Below are positions 28,114 to 36,959 of a stretch of DNA of 64,000 nucleotides, piece by piece (position 1 is the first letter of the stretch; every line of letters starts with the position of its first letter). Location: contig NZ_VJYB01000002.1 in assembly GCF_030400225.1 (NCBI RefSeq), positions 421,875 to 485,874 on the forward strand, given 5' to 3'. The notes beneath the pieces were generated by a model, which was not told where the DNA came from, ran no database searches, and saw only the letters and a program-made list of their open reading frames with translations. Position numbers and translations under genes: made by a program. The DNA is from Lactobacillus sp. UCMA15818 (lineage in GTDB: Bacteria > Bacillota > Bacilli > Lactobacillales > Lactobacillaceae).

Positions 28114-29286
28114 ATGAAAAGCAACAAATGGATTCGTTTTTTGGGTGGTAGAAGTCTAGTATTCACGCTGTTTGTTTTAGGGATGATAGCTGCTATTATC
28201 TTTCTTTACAGTAAAATAGCATTTATATTCGAACCTTTTGCTGTCGTCTTCTCGACAATAATGCCACCAGTTATCGTAGGGCTAATTTTGTATTATTTGA
28301 TAAATCCACTGGTTAAGTTATTGGAAAAATATATCAAGCGTACCTGGATAATAGTTATTATCTACGTCATAATATTAACACTATTGATTTTTGGAGGAAT
28401 TGAATTAATTATTACTGCTAGAAATCAAGCAATTGATTTAGTTAAGCATTTTCCTAATATTTTGCAGAGTTTTGAAAAAAATGCGGATAGTTTAGCTGCT
28501 AATTTTCCATACGCAAATGAGTTTAAACAGCTGCAAGACTCACTAAACTTATCGAGTACAAAAATCAGCAAATTCATAGAGAGTTATTTGCAGAATGGTG
28601 CAAAAAGCTTTGGAAGTGTATTCTCAGTGATTTCTACTTTATTATTGGCAGTTATAACTGGGCCAATAATAGCCTTTTTCTTGCTACAAGATAAGGAAAA
28701 GTTCTTTAAGACTAGCAAAAAGTTGGTGCCACCGCTTTTTCGTAACGACTTTACAGAGTTTGCTAAGATAGTTGACCAGCAAATTGGTGGATATCTGAAG
28801 GGACAAATTGCGGTATCTGCAATTTTAGGAATAATGTATTGGCCATGTTTTATGTTAATGGGAATCAAATACGCAGGGACTTTAGCACTGGCAGCTGGGA
28901 TTTTGAGTATTATTCCATACATTGGTTCTTTTGCAGCCTTCATTCCTGGATTAATTATTGCTTTCCAATCTTCGTTCATGATGGCTTTGGTTTTTGTAAT
29001 TGTATGGTTTGTCGTGCAATTCTTACATGGTCAGTTTATCGTTCCTAAGGTTATGGGTAATAACTTACAATTGCATCCAATCACGGTATTACTCGTATTA
29101 TTGGTGATGGGTGAAATGTTAGGAATAATTGGTGTAATTTTTGGGATTCCAATTTATTGTTTCATCAAAGCAATAACAATTTATTTGTTTAGAAAATTCA
29201 AGAAAAGATATAATCGTTTTTATGGAGAATCTGGACAATATGAAGATACTGAATTTTCAAAGAAGAACTACCTAAACAAAAAATAA
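28114..29286 (+). CDS. AI-2E/PerM family transporter
   Basis: A 390-aa membrane protein of the AI-2E family (PF01594), named after an autoinducer-2 exporter but including Na+/H+ antiporters and ion exporters. It has about eight hydrophobic segments, with the typical central soluble part (about 100-200) and the late GILSIIPYIGSFAAFIPGLIIAF and LHPITVLLVLLVMGEMLG motifs. GAGGTG supports the start. Function is not predictable from family alone. Confidence 0.85.
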   Translation: MKSNKWIRFLGGRSLVFTLFVLGMIAAIIFLYSKIAFIFEPFAVVFSTIMPPVIVGLILYYLINPLVKLLEKYIKRTWIIVIIYVIILTLLIFGGIELIITARNQAIDLVKHFPNILQSFEKNADSLAANFPYANEFKQLQDSLNLSSTKISKFIESYLQNGAKSFGSVFSVISTLLLAVITGPIIAFFLLQDKEKFFKTSKKLVPPLFRNDFTEFAKIVDQQIGGYLKGQIAVSAILGIMYWPCFMLMGIKYAGTLALAAGILSIIPYIGSFAAFIPGLIIAFQSSFMMALVFVIVWFVVQFLHGQFIVPKVMGNNLQLHPITVLLVLLVMGEMLGIIGVIFGIPIYCFIKAITIYLFRKFKKRYNRFYGESGQYEDTEFSKKNYLNKK

Positions 29287-29349
29287 TTGTTGTCTCACAG
29301 AATATGGCTATGCAGAGAAAAACTTATAAGTATGCTTGACTAAACGTAG

Positions 29350-29388
29350 TAAAGGGATTGGGTCAAATTTTGATCCAATCCCTTTAAT
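29350..29388. terminator. bidirectional repeat-type terminator
   Basis: AAAGGGATTGGGTCAAA pairs with TTTGATCCAATCCCTTT nearly perfectly. It is a compact member of the interspersed hairpin family and lies between two convergent genes. Confidence 0.8.
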
Positions 29389-29467
29389 TGTAATAAATCA
29401 ACATAATTTATAAGTCAAAGCTTCTCTTAATTAATCTCGGATAAAATCCAATAAGTAGATGTGAAGT

Positions 29468-30400
29468 CTAATTGCCATAGACAATAGATTGGACTTCTTT
29501 TGCAATTTTAGCGATTCTAGGGAATCCACTGAATCCGCTCTGATTATGACCATGAGTCATGATTACTAAGATATATCTTTGACCATTGGGAAGGGTGACA
29601 ATCCCAGCATCATTGTTTACATCATCCAAGAAACCAACTTTATCAGTTACAGTAGTTCCTTTCATTGCTTTTGCAGCTCCTGTAGGGATTCCTGTACGAT
29701 ATACTTGTTTACCCATTAAACTTAGTAGTTTAGAGCGATTTGCAGTATCACTGAATGCACCAGTCCCATGAAATAATTGCAATAATAATTCCTGTAGGCT
29801 ATTTGCAGTTGTTGTGGCATTGCTAGAATTGGTGAAGACAGGCGAGTACCAATTTTGACTTTTGATAAAACTATTTATACTGGAAAGTCCATATGTTTGC
29901 AATTCGGTTTCGGCAAAATCATTTTGACTATATACAATCATATTGTAAAAACCATTTGTAGAAGTTGTGTCCCAAGAGAAATTATTGTTTTTGGCCTCAT
30001 TAAATAAATATGCAGTTATGAATAACTTATATGTACTAGCCGAAGTAGCTGGGGTAGAGGCATTTGAGGAAACTGCAAGATTTCCTTCCTTATATAAGGA
30101 AGCATTGCTCTTTTTAGCAGCAGTACTATTTTCTTCTGGTGAGAGATTATAGAAACTGACACTAGCAGTTCCATCAGCAGTAACCTTGTCTAAATACTTT
30201 TGTAATTTTTTTGTGATTTGACTTTTTTTAGTAGCAAGCTTTTGGACCTGTGTGGTTTGCTTTTTATCATTCGAATTGCTACTAGCACTAGCAGGAGTAT
30301 CCTTTTGAGTGCTTTTAATAGCTAAAATTATTATAATGCTTACGATTACTAAAAAAAGGAATATATTACCTATTCTCAAGTATCTTTTTCTTCTTCTCAA
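29468..30400 (-). CDS. class A beta-lactamase-fold membrane-anchored serine hydrolase
   Basis: About 310 aa. A basic N-terminus and one membrane helix (IFLFLVIVSIIIILAI) precede a Ser/Thr/Lys-rich linker and a domain with active-site motifs SxxK (SASTYKLFI), SxN-like (YSQNDFAE) and KTG-like (TDKVGFLDD). It is related to beta-lactamase 2 domain proteins, where true antibiotic hydrolysis is often not shown. The start is uncertain: TTG at 30400 or GTG at 30409 follow GAAAGTGAAG, while ATGs at 30481 and 30445 lack a ribosome site. Confidence 0.7.
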   Translation of the reverse strand: MRRRKRYLRIGNIFLFLVIVSIIIILAIKSTQKDTPASASSNSNDKKQTTQVQKLATKKSQITKKLQKYLDKVTADGTASVSFYNLSPEENSTAAKKSNASLYKEGNLAVSSNASTPATSASTYKLFITAYLFNEAKNNNFSWDTTSTNGFYNMIVYSQNDFAETELQTYGLSSINSFIKSQNWYSPVFTNSSNATTTANSLQELLLQLFHGTGAFSDTANRSKLLSLMGKQVYRTGIPTGAAKAMKGTTVTDKVGFLDDVNNDAGIVTLPNGQRYILVIMTHGHNQSGFSGFPRIAKIAKEVQSIVYGN

Positions 30401-30609
30401 GCTATACACTTCACTTTCACATATGTTAATACCTATTGAAAGCATAATTTTATTAAATGAAAAAGCTGTGAAGTAAGTCATAATTATATTAGAAGCAAAT
30501 ATGATTTTTACGATTATTTTATTTGTTTTTATGAATTTTTGGCATATGAATGAAGTAAATAGTTATGTATAATAACACTAGTATCTTGTTTTAAAGGAGA
30601 ATGAGCAGC

Positions 30610-31236
30610 GTGAATATATCAGGGATAACAAATCAGAATACTAATAGTGTTGCAGCTGATGCTAGTTCAACCCAAAGCAGTCAGCAAGCAAATCAGGCAC
30701 TCTTCTCCAATATACTGGAGAAGAATTTAAGTACAGAACTTACGATAAAAAAAGGTGATACATTGTGGGCAATCGCTAGAAAATACGGAACTAGCATTTC
30801 AGACCTAGCCCAAGGCAATAATATTGCTAATCCCAACCTAATTTATGTTAATCAAAGAATTAGTGTCACTGGTAATAATACGGAGACAGCCGCAACACAG
30901 AGTGCACAGGCAGCATATGGGTATGGGGCCTCGTCAACAACTGGAAACGTTCAAAACACTAATGCAAGTTCTCAAGGCTCGAGTGAAGGTGTCCAAAGTA
31001 CAGCTCTTTCTGGTAATGAAAAAGTAGCTCAAGACTATATCGTGCAGCATGAATCTGGTGGGAATTATAATGCCAGAAATGGGAAATATATTGGAAAATA
31101 TCAGCTTGATTCGAGTTATCTGAAGGGCGATTATTCGGCTGAAAATCAAGAAAAGGTTGCAAAAGAGTACGTAATGCAGCGATACGGTTCTTGGACGAAA
31201 GCAATGGAACACTGGAAAGAAAATAATTGGTACTAA
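30610..31236 (+). CDS. LysM plus Apf-like C-terminal domain protein without signal peptide
   Basis: A 208-aa protein with a LysM cell-wall binding domain (about 45-88, [17 protein letters not shown] and [13 protein letters not shown]), a Ser/Gln/Thr-rich linker and a C-terminal transglycosylase-like domain seen in aggregation-promoting factors ([33 protein letters not shown]). No hydrophobic signal is visible at the N-terminus from any start. GTG at 30610 is 10 bases from the GGAG at 30596, while the ATG at 30601 is too close. Apf-like proteins are normally exported, so the missing signal is odd. Confidence 0.85.
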   Translation: MNISGITNQNTNSVAADASSTQSSQQANQALFSNILEKNLSTELTIKKGDTLWAIARKYGTSISDLAQGNNIANPNLIYVNQRISVTGNNTETAATQSAQAAYGYGASSTTGNVQNTNASSQGSSEGVQSTALSGNEKVAQDYIVQHESGGNYNARNGKYIGKYQLDSSYLKGDYSAENQEKVAKEYVMQRYGSWTKAMEHWKENNWY

Positions 31237-31267
31237 GAAATTTTTGAGAAATATTAGGAGTGTTTTT

Positions 31268-32419
31268 TTGAAGAATAAAGCCACTTTACTTGCAAGTATG
31301 TTCGTTAATATGGGGATTGGGTTAATAATGCCGATAACTACCTTATTTATCCATGAGAGACTAAATCAGAGCTTGGTTGTTGCTGGTTATGTCTTAATGG
31401 GCTTTTCAATTGCAATGGTGATTGGAAATTTAATTGGGGGATTTTTATTAGATAGATGGAAGGTAAAACAAACGCACTACTTAGGCGGTGCAATTGTCTG
31501 GTTTTCCTTAATTACAATCGTAGTGTGGCCACTATGGCCACTCTATGCTTTTTTGGTTGCTTTTTATGGCTTGGGTTTGGGAATCTTAAATTCAGCAGTT
31601 AACGGGTATATCGCTTATTTGCAAAAGGAAGATGCAAATATCTTTACAAATGCTTATTGGCTAGCAAATATTGGAATGGGAATATCAACTTTTCTATCGG
31701 GAACTTTATTTGCAATAGGCATCAGAGAAGTCTTTCTAAGCTCATTAATACTTTTTTCGCTGACCTTAATGATTATTGCTTTTAACTTTAACGATATTGA
31801 GCACGAAAAAATAATAAGTAAAAAAAGAAAATTGAACTTCGATGAAAATGCAACAACAATAAGTAGTCTAGTAATTATATGTTTGACCATTATTTTTATT
31901 TGGATAGGCTATGAACAGTGGAATAGTAATATTTCGGTTTTGATGTTGTCTAAGAATATTTCGGTACAAAAATACAGTTTTTTATTTACGATATCAACTT
32001 TTGAAATTGTTATTTTTCAACCACTATTGAAACCATTTTTTAAAGCAAATTTTGAAAATGAAAAATTACGTGTAATTGTTGGTGTAAGCATGTTTGCAAT
32101 TTCCTATTTGCTAATTATAGGTGCGGATACTTACTGGCGCTTTGTCTTGGGAATTACAGCATTATCTGTAGGTGACGTCTTGGCCCTAACGACGATTCCG
32201 GCTTTGCTTAATCGCTATGCTAATGATAGCAATCGAGCATCAATTCAATCTATTAGTAGCACTGCAGGTTCGGCTGGACGTGCAATTGGCCCGCTAGCAG
32301 GTGGATATATGATTTCTCAGATTAATTATAGCTTTTCATTTATTGCTATTTTTGTCAGTCATATTGTACTGATTCCCTTGATACTATTACTAAAAAGAAA
32401 TAAAAAATATATTGAATGA
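31268..32419 (+). CDS. MFS transporter
   Basis: A 383-aa 12-helix major facilitator, with the loop motif GGFLLDRWKVKQTHYLGG between helices 2 and 3 and GSAGRAIGPLAGGYM near helix 11, suggesting a multidrug-efflux-like member. AGGAG at 31256-31260 supports the TTG at 31268. It starts 31 bases after the LysM gene and is followed by a GNAT and a Nudix gene. The substrate is unknown. Confidence 0.82.
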   Translation: MKNKATLLASMFVNMGIGLIMPITTLFIHERLNQSLVVAGYVLMGFSIAMVIGNLIGGFLLDRWKVKQTHYLGGAIVWFSLITIVVWPLWPLYAFLVAFYGLGLGILNSAVNGYIAYLQKEDANIFTNAYWLANIGMGISTFLSGTLFAIGIREVFLSSLILFSLTLMIIAFNFNDIEHEKIISKKRKLNFDENATTISSLVIICLTIIFIWIGYEQWNSNISVLMLSKNISVQKYSFLFTISTFEIVIFQPLLKPFFKANFENEKLRVIVGVSMFAISYLLIIGADTYWRFVLGITALSVGDVLALTTIPALLNRYANDSNRASIQSISSTAGSAGRAIGPLAGGYMISQINYSFSFIAIFVSHIVLIPLILLLKRNKKYIE

Positions 32420-32435
32420 CCTACGGAGAAAAATG

Positions 32436-32957
32436 ATGAATATTGAAATTCGTGAATTCTTATTGGAGGACCTAGAATCCTTTTGGGGGGTTGCATACAG
32501 TAATCCTGATGCAGAATGGACGAAATGGAATGGACCATATTTTAAAGGTAAGCTTCCTAAGAAAAATGAATTCATAAAGAAAATCGGGCCGGCAGACTTT
32601 GTAAACAATGAATTTAAGAATGTTATCATTGTTGATGAACAGATTGTAGGAATGGTATCTGCATATTATGAGGATGGAAAGCTTGAAAGATGGCTAGATG
32701 TAGGCATTGTAATCTATTCAACAGAAAAGTGGCAAAAAGGTATTGGAAAAGTGGCACTTAAACTCTGGATCAATCATGTTTTTTCAATAGTTTCACTGCC
32801 ACATATAGGTTTGACTACTTGGTCAGGCAATTTAAGAATGATTGGACTGGCTGAGAGCCTTAACTTAGAGAAAGAGGCACAGATTAGGAAGGTTCGTTTT
32901 TGGCAAGGAAAATATTGGGATTCTGTAAAATATGGTGTTTTACGAGCAAATTGGTAA
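32436..32957 (+). CDS. GNAT-family N-acetyltransferase
   Basis: A 173-aa RimJ/RimL-like acetyltransferase (NIEIREFLLEDLESFW at the start; the acetyl-CoA loop STEKWQKGIGKVALKLW near 103). Two consecutive ATGs at 32433 and 32436 follow GGAG; the second has the better spacing. It lies 16 bases after the MFS gene and is followed by a Nudix gene. Acceptor unknown. Confidence 0.82.
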   Translation: MNIEIREFLLEDLESFWGVAYSNPDAEWTKWNGPYFKGKLPKKNEFIKKIGPADFVNNEFKNVIIVDEQIVGMVSAYYEDGKLERWLDVGIVIYSTEKWQKGIGKVALKLWINHVFSIVSLPHIGLTTWSGNLRMIGLAESLNLEKEAQIRKVRFWQGKYWDSVKYGVLRANW

Positions 32958-32965
32958 AAAAACTG

Positions 32966-33487
32966 ATGAATGAAGCAAAATATAGTGATAATTTTAATGA
33001 GTTTTGGGATATATATAATGCACAACTTAAGAAAATAGGAGTTAAAAAAAGAAGAGATACTTTAACTAAAGGAGAATTTCATTTAGTTGTTGGCGTTTTT
33101 ATCTTTGATGATAACAACTGTGTATTATTGCAAAAAAGGACATTGAGCAAGCTAAATAATCCAGGAAAATGGCAAGAATCAGCAGGGGGTTCTGTTCTAA
33201 GTGGCGAGAGTATCTATATGGCTGCTAGTCGTGAGGTTTGTGAGGAATTAGGAATAAATTTAAGAATAGAAGATGACAATTTTTTCTTTAAAGAAATACG
33301 AGAAAGTTGGATAACTTTTTGGTTTGTAGTAACCATGCAACTTGATATTAATAAATTAATTATTCAAAAAACAGAAGTTGATAAAGTGGAATTTTTTGAA
33401 ATTACTAAGGCGATTGAATTGTTAAAAAACAAAGGAATTGACAATACTTGGGAAAGATTGAAATTAATTTCGCAGATGGATAATTAG
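32966..33487 (+). CDS. Nudix hydrolase
   Basis: A 173-aa protein with an intact Nudix box in GGSVLSGESIYMAASREVCEELG (G-x5-E-x7-REVxEE-x-G) and FHLVVGVFIFDDNNCVLLQKR as the leading strand. It resembles isopentenyl-diphosphate isomerase-like Nudix proteins of unknown substrate. No strong ribosome site precedes the ATG at 32966, 9 bases after the GNAT stop, so translation is probably coupled. Confidence 0.82.
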   Translation: MNEAKYSDNFNEFWDIYNAQLKKIGVKKRRDTLTKGEFHLVVGVFIFDDNNCVLLQKRTLSKLNNPGKWQESAGGSVLSGESIYMAASREVCEELGINLRIEDDNFFFKEIRESWITFWFVVTMQLDINKLIIQKTEVDKVEFFEITKAIELLKNKGIDNTWERLKLISQMDN

Positions 33488-33591
33488 TAGATAAGCAGTT
33501 AATTAGTATCTTTCGGAGTAAAGTCTCCGTAACTTGCTTTCATATTGTATAATTAACTGGTACAAAATGAAATAATAGAGGAGAGATAATA

Positions 33592-34059
33592 TTGAAAATA
33601 GTTTTAGCAAGTGACCACGCTGGTGTTGCATTAAAAAAAGAAATTAGTGAACTTTTGATTTCAATGGGACATGAGGTTAATGATTTAGGACCATTCAGCA
33701 GTGATGCGGTAGACTTGTCTGATTACGTATATCCAGCAGCTCTGGAAGTTGCAAAGAAGAATGCAGATCGTGGCATTTTTATAGACGGGGTTGGATATGG
33801 TAGTGCACTGATTGCTAACCGTGTTCTCGGAATTGATGCTGTTGTGTGTCAGGATCCGTTTTGTGCGAAATTAGCAAGACAGCATACCGATAGTAATGTT
33901 TTATGCTTAGGTGGTAAAATTATTGGCTCGGCTATTGCTTTAGATATTGTTAATGTGTGGATGACGACAGACTTCTTGGCACAGGAAAAATATATTCGCC
34001 GAGTAAACAAGGTTAAAGAAATTTCAAAAAGGCATCTGCGCTCATTAGATGAAATCTAA
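33592..34059 (+). CDS. RpiB/LacAB-family sugar-phosphate isomerase
   Basis: A 155-aa protein with the RpiB fold: IVLASDHAGVALKKEI at the start, the phosphate loop GIFIDGVGYGSALIANRV, and GGKIIGSAIALDIVNVW. The base-catalyst position that is Cys in E. coli RpiB is Asp65 here, as in LacA-type subunits. It is alone, not beside a second subunit or lac genes. TTG at 33592 follows GAGGAGAG. It may isomerise ribose 5-phosphate or another aldose phosphate. Confidence 0.82.
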   Translation: MKIVLASDHAGVALKKEISELLISMGHEVNDLGPFSSDAVDLSDYVYPAALEVAKKNADRGIFIDGVGYGSALIANRVLGIDAVVCQDPFCAKLARQHTDSNVLCLGGKIIGSAIALDIVNVWMTTDFLAQEKYIRRVNKVKEISKRHLRSLDEI

Positions 34060-34075
34060 GTAATAAAAAAGGATA

Positions 34076-34135
34076 ATTGAATCGACTCCTAAAAGTTAGA
34101 CCAAAATTCTAATCTTTAGAGGTCGGTTTTTTTAA
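34076..34135 (+). terminator. terminator after the RpiB-like gene
   Basis: CGACTCCTAAAAGTTAGA pairs with TCTAATCTTTAGAGGTCG around CCAAAAT, followed by a T-run. Confidence 0.75.
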
Positions 34136-34139
34136 ATCG

Positions 34140-34235
34140 TGTATTATGAAATATATTTATTCGTAATAAATAAAAGGGCTGGGGTACAAGTGAACTTTTT
34201 TTGTGGTGCTTCACTTTATACCGAACACCAGCAAA
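34140..34235. repeat. diverged interspersed repeat copy
   Basis: TTATTCGTAATAAATAAAAGGGCTGGGGTAC resembles the conserved block-hairpin junction seen near 9.7 kb, followed by a longer imperfect stem (AAGTGAA with TTCACTT, GCTGG with CCAGC). Confidence 0.55.
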
Positions 34236-34272
34236 AAATTAGTCTTAGCATTATTTAAAAAGGAGTAAAAAA

Positions 34273-34608
34273 ATGACAATTGATGAGCATCAGGACTGGT
34301 TAGTCGATTTCTATAAGGGTCGAGACTGGTATCGTTTTTCACCAATGAACCGTTTGGTTTTTCTTAGTGAAGAAATTGGTGAATTATCTAGAGCTGTTAG
34401 AACAATTGAACTCAATGGCAGGGATCATCCAGGTGATAAGATTTTGACGAATGACGAGCGACTGGACAATTTAAAGGAAGAACTTGCTGATTGCTTTGAT
34501 CAGTTACTAATAATTAGCTCGCAGTATGGAATTAGGTATTCAGCTCTCAGTGATTATAGTAAAAATAAACTGAAAAAAAGATTTGAAACAAATAATCGTA
34601 GCGTATGA
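34273..34608 (+). CDS. MazG-like nucleotide pyrophosphohydrolase
   Basis: A 111-aa all-alpha NTP-PPase-like protein with the acidic metal-binding pattern SEEIGELSRAV near 33-43 and EELADCFDQLLII near 69-80. Members hydrolyse (d)NTPs to monophosphates, sometimes as house-cleaning enzymes; the substrate is undetermined. AAAAGGAG supports the start. It is monocistronic. Confidence 0.82.
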   Translation: MTIDEHQDWLVDFYKGRDWYRFSPMNRLVFLSEEIGELSRAVRTIELNGRDHPGDKILTNDERLDNLKEELADCFDQLLIISSQYGIRYSALSDYSKNKLKKRFETNNRSV

Positions 34609-34854
34609 AGATTTTCGAAATATGATAGATTTAGTAGTCGCAGTTATTGAGAAGTTAAATGTGAAGATAATTTCTGAATTTTAAGCTTAGTGTAAGAGAT
34701 TTGTAGATTAGTAAGCCATATTATAACAATGTAGCTGAAAAATAAATTAACTTAAGATAAAACATAAATTTTGTGTTATACTCTGAAATTAGAAAGTTAT
34801 TAAATTTTAATGAAACAAACTTATTTGGACAATTATCATGGAGAGGCTTGTTTG

Positions 34855-34893
34855 ATGAACGTTTTAATTTGTAGAAGTGCTTCAGGTAGTTAG
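34855..34893 (+). other. possible 12-codon leader ORF upstream of pdxK
   Basis: ATG at 34855 follows GGAGAGG by about 8 bases and reads MNVLICRSASGS before TAG, 32 bases ahead of the pdxK start. A TATACT near 34780 could be the promoter. It may be a chance ORF. The remainder of the gap 34609-34925 is AT-rich without further recognisable signals. Confidence 0.3.
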
Positions 34894-34925
34894 ATGCATA
34901 ATTTTGAATGAAAAGGGATGTTTTT

Positions 34926-35735
34926 ATGGTAAATGAGTATCCACAAGTAATGACAATTGCTGGTTCAGATAGCGATGGCAGTGCAGGCATGCAAGCGGAT
35001 TTGCATACTTTTTTTACAAGAGAAGTATATGGAATATCTGTGATGACAGCATGTGTTGCAGGAAATTCGTACGGAATTCACGCAAGTATCGCGCTGCCTT
35101 TAGATTTTATTGATCAAGAATTTGCAGATATTAGTGCAGATTTCAAGGTTAAAGCAACGAAGACAGGGATGTTGGCTGATTCTAACTTGATTAAAAATGT
35201 TGTCGCAAATTATAAGAAATACGCTTTTGGACCACTAGTTGTTGATCCAGTCATCATGACGAAGCATGGTGATATGTTACTTGAAGAGAGTGCATTTGAA
35301 ACTCTAAGAGAATTGATGATTCCTCTTGCAACTGTGATTACACCGAACTTTTATGAGTCAGAGAAATTAGCTGATATGAAAATCAAGAACGATGATGATT
35401 TAGTAACTGCTGCTCATAAGTTACAACAAATGGGTGCAAAAAATGTTGTTGCTAAAGGATATCATCAAGATGAAAGTCAAACAGAAGTCCGTGATTTTAT
35501 CTTATTAGAATCTGGCAAAAGTTTTTGGCTGAGTGCTCCATATCATAATACAACACATATTAATGGGACAGGTGATTCATTATCTGCATGTATTGCTGCA
35601 GAGATAGCCAAGGGAACAGAGATTGAAAAGGCGATTCGAATTGCCAAAGATTATGTAAACACGGCAATTGGGAATGAAATTGCTGTTGGACATAAGTTTG
35701 GTCCAATTAACCATTGGGCGCCAAAAGTAAAATGA
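34926..35735 (+). CDS. pdxK: pyridoxine/hydroxymethylpyrimidine kinase (ribokinase family)
   Basis: A 269-aa member of the Bacillus PdxK/ThiD group that phosphorylates B6 vitamers and/or HMP. MTIAGSDSDGSAGMQADLHTF begins the fold, VDPVIMTKHGDMLLEE follows, and INGTGDSLSACIAAEI carries the catalytic Asp and anion hole. AAAGGG selects the ATG at 34926 over one at 34908. No thiamine genes are adjacent, so the pyridoxal role is more likely. Confidence 0.85.
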   Translation: MVNEYPQVMTIAGSDSDGSAGMQADLHTFFTREVYGISVMTACVAGNSYGIHASIALPLDFIDQEFADISADFKVKATKTGMLADSNLIKNVVANYKKYAFGPLVVDPVIMTKHGDMLLEESAFETLRELMIPLATVITPNFYESEKLADMKIKNDDDLVTAAHKLQQMGAKNVVAKGYHQDESQTEVRDFILLESGKSFWLSAPYHNTTHINGTGDSLSACIAAEIAKGTEIEKAIRIAKDYVNTAIGNEIAVGHKFGPINHWAPKVK

Positions 35736-35744
35736 AATAAAAAT

Positions 35745-35790
35745 AAGACTTTTCACTATTAAAAATAGATGGGAAAGTCTTATTTTTTGT
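35745..35790 (+). terminator. terminator after pdxK
   Basis: AATAAGACTTTTCA pairs with TGGGAAAGTCTTATT and is followed by TTTT. The rest of the 322-base gap up to 36057 holds a TATAAT near 35995 and nothing else recognisable. Confidence 0.75.
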
Positions 35791-36057
35791 TTCTATAATA
35801 TTTAGTAGTGATGAAACTGGATAGTGCGTAAACAATAATTAGTGAACGTTAAATTAATTTGCTAAATAATAAAAAGCTTTTCAGTTGATATAGTCAATTT
35901 TTACGTCAGTCTCTGAATTTTTCAAGGACAATGATAGAGCACACAAAAATAGAAAGAGAAATTCAATTTGTTATTGATTATCCTTATTAGAATATAATGG
36001 CATACTTTGTGAAATATGTTACAATTTAGAAAACGCATACATTGGAGGGAAAGTTTA

Positions 36058-36323
36058 ATGTATAAAGTAGTTTTAACTTTACCAACCAGCTCAGGTAAAG
36101 AAAAGATAGAAAAATTTATTTCAAATTTCAAAATCTTTTTTCTTGGCGATATGCAGAAGATAAGAGGTTTAGAGTTAAAAAAAGAAAGTTGGGATTTTTT
36201 CCGTTTATCAAATTAATATTTTTCCGAATGTTTCAGCATCGCGTGTATAAAGAAGGGCAAAAAGTGTTGTTAAAATCTGAAGAAATGGAATGGAATAATA
36301 ATGCCAAAAATTAAAAAAAAAAA
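36058..36323 (+). pseudogene. small ORF with probable frameshift
   Basis: A 52-codon ORF from ATG 36058 (GGAGGG upstream; YKVVLTLPTSSGKEKIEKF at the start) stops at 36216. A shift of frame at the T-run in GGGATTTTTTCCG (about 36190) would continue as ...RMFQHRVYKEGQKVLL... to a TAA at about 36323, giving roughly 88 residues. No family recognised. It may be decayed, a small real protein, or affected by a sequencing error. Confidence 0.35.
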
Positions 36324-36959
36324 TTAATTCATTTTTTTATAAAAATAGATTCTGAAATTTGTGATCAGAATTGGTACCCAGGAAACAGTGCAATCAAACA
36401 AATCTTAGGTATGATATTAACGCAAAATACCAATTTTGATAACGTTGAGAAAGTAATTAGAAATTTTCCAGAAAATTTAAAAATAAATGATATATTAGAT
36501 ATGCCATCGGAGATTCTTGAGGAAAAAATCAAAGAAGCAGGCTTTTACAAGCAAAAAGGCAAGTGCATAAAAGAACTCTTTCTTTTTATTAAGGAAAATA
36601 GCGGAATTAGTAATCTTGAAAATGTAAAAAAATTGAGAGAAAAGATAATTAGGATTAATGGTATAGGAAACGAAACTGCAGATGTATTTTTGTTATATAT
36701 TGTGAACGAAAAAAAATTCGTTTCAGATGCCTATGCAAGAAGGCTCTTCTCTAGAGTTTTTGATATGTCAGTTCAAAAATATGAAGATTTAAATGCAATA
36801 GCTAAATACTATGAAACAAATTTGACGGTTAAGAAACTTCAAGAGTTTCATGCAAAAATAGATGTATTTTATATTAAATTCTGTACAAAAACTCCTAAAT
36901 GTAATCATTGTGTTTTTAGAAAAGAGTGTAAGTATGTTAAAAAAAGTAATGAACTGTGA
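36301..36959 (+). pseudogene. HhH-GPD DNA glycosylase (endonuclease III-like) with frame break in poly-A
   Basis: From an in-frame ATG at 36411 the product is 182 aa, but the family N-terminus is encoded upstream in the same frame (HFFIKIDSEICDQNWYPGNS... leading into LGMILTQNTNFDNVEKVI). That frame is only reached from ATG 36301 by a one-base shift in an A-run of 11 bases at 36313-36323. The hairpin INGIGNETADVF lacks the lyase lysine but keeps the aspartate (VSDAYARRL), and CTKTPKCNHCVFRKEC suggests an iron-sulfur loop. It resembles MagIII-like alkylbase glycosylases. It overlaps the AAG gene by 26 bases. Confidence 0.7.

Noticed and set aside
34609..34925. Riboswitch (TPP or other) ahead of pdxK
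   Set aside because: No conserved TPP core such as CTGAGA with its partner is visible.
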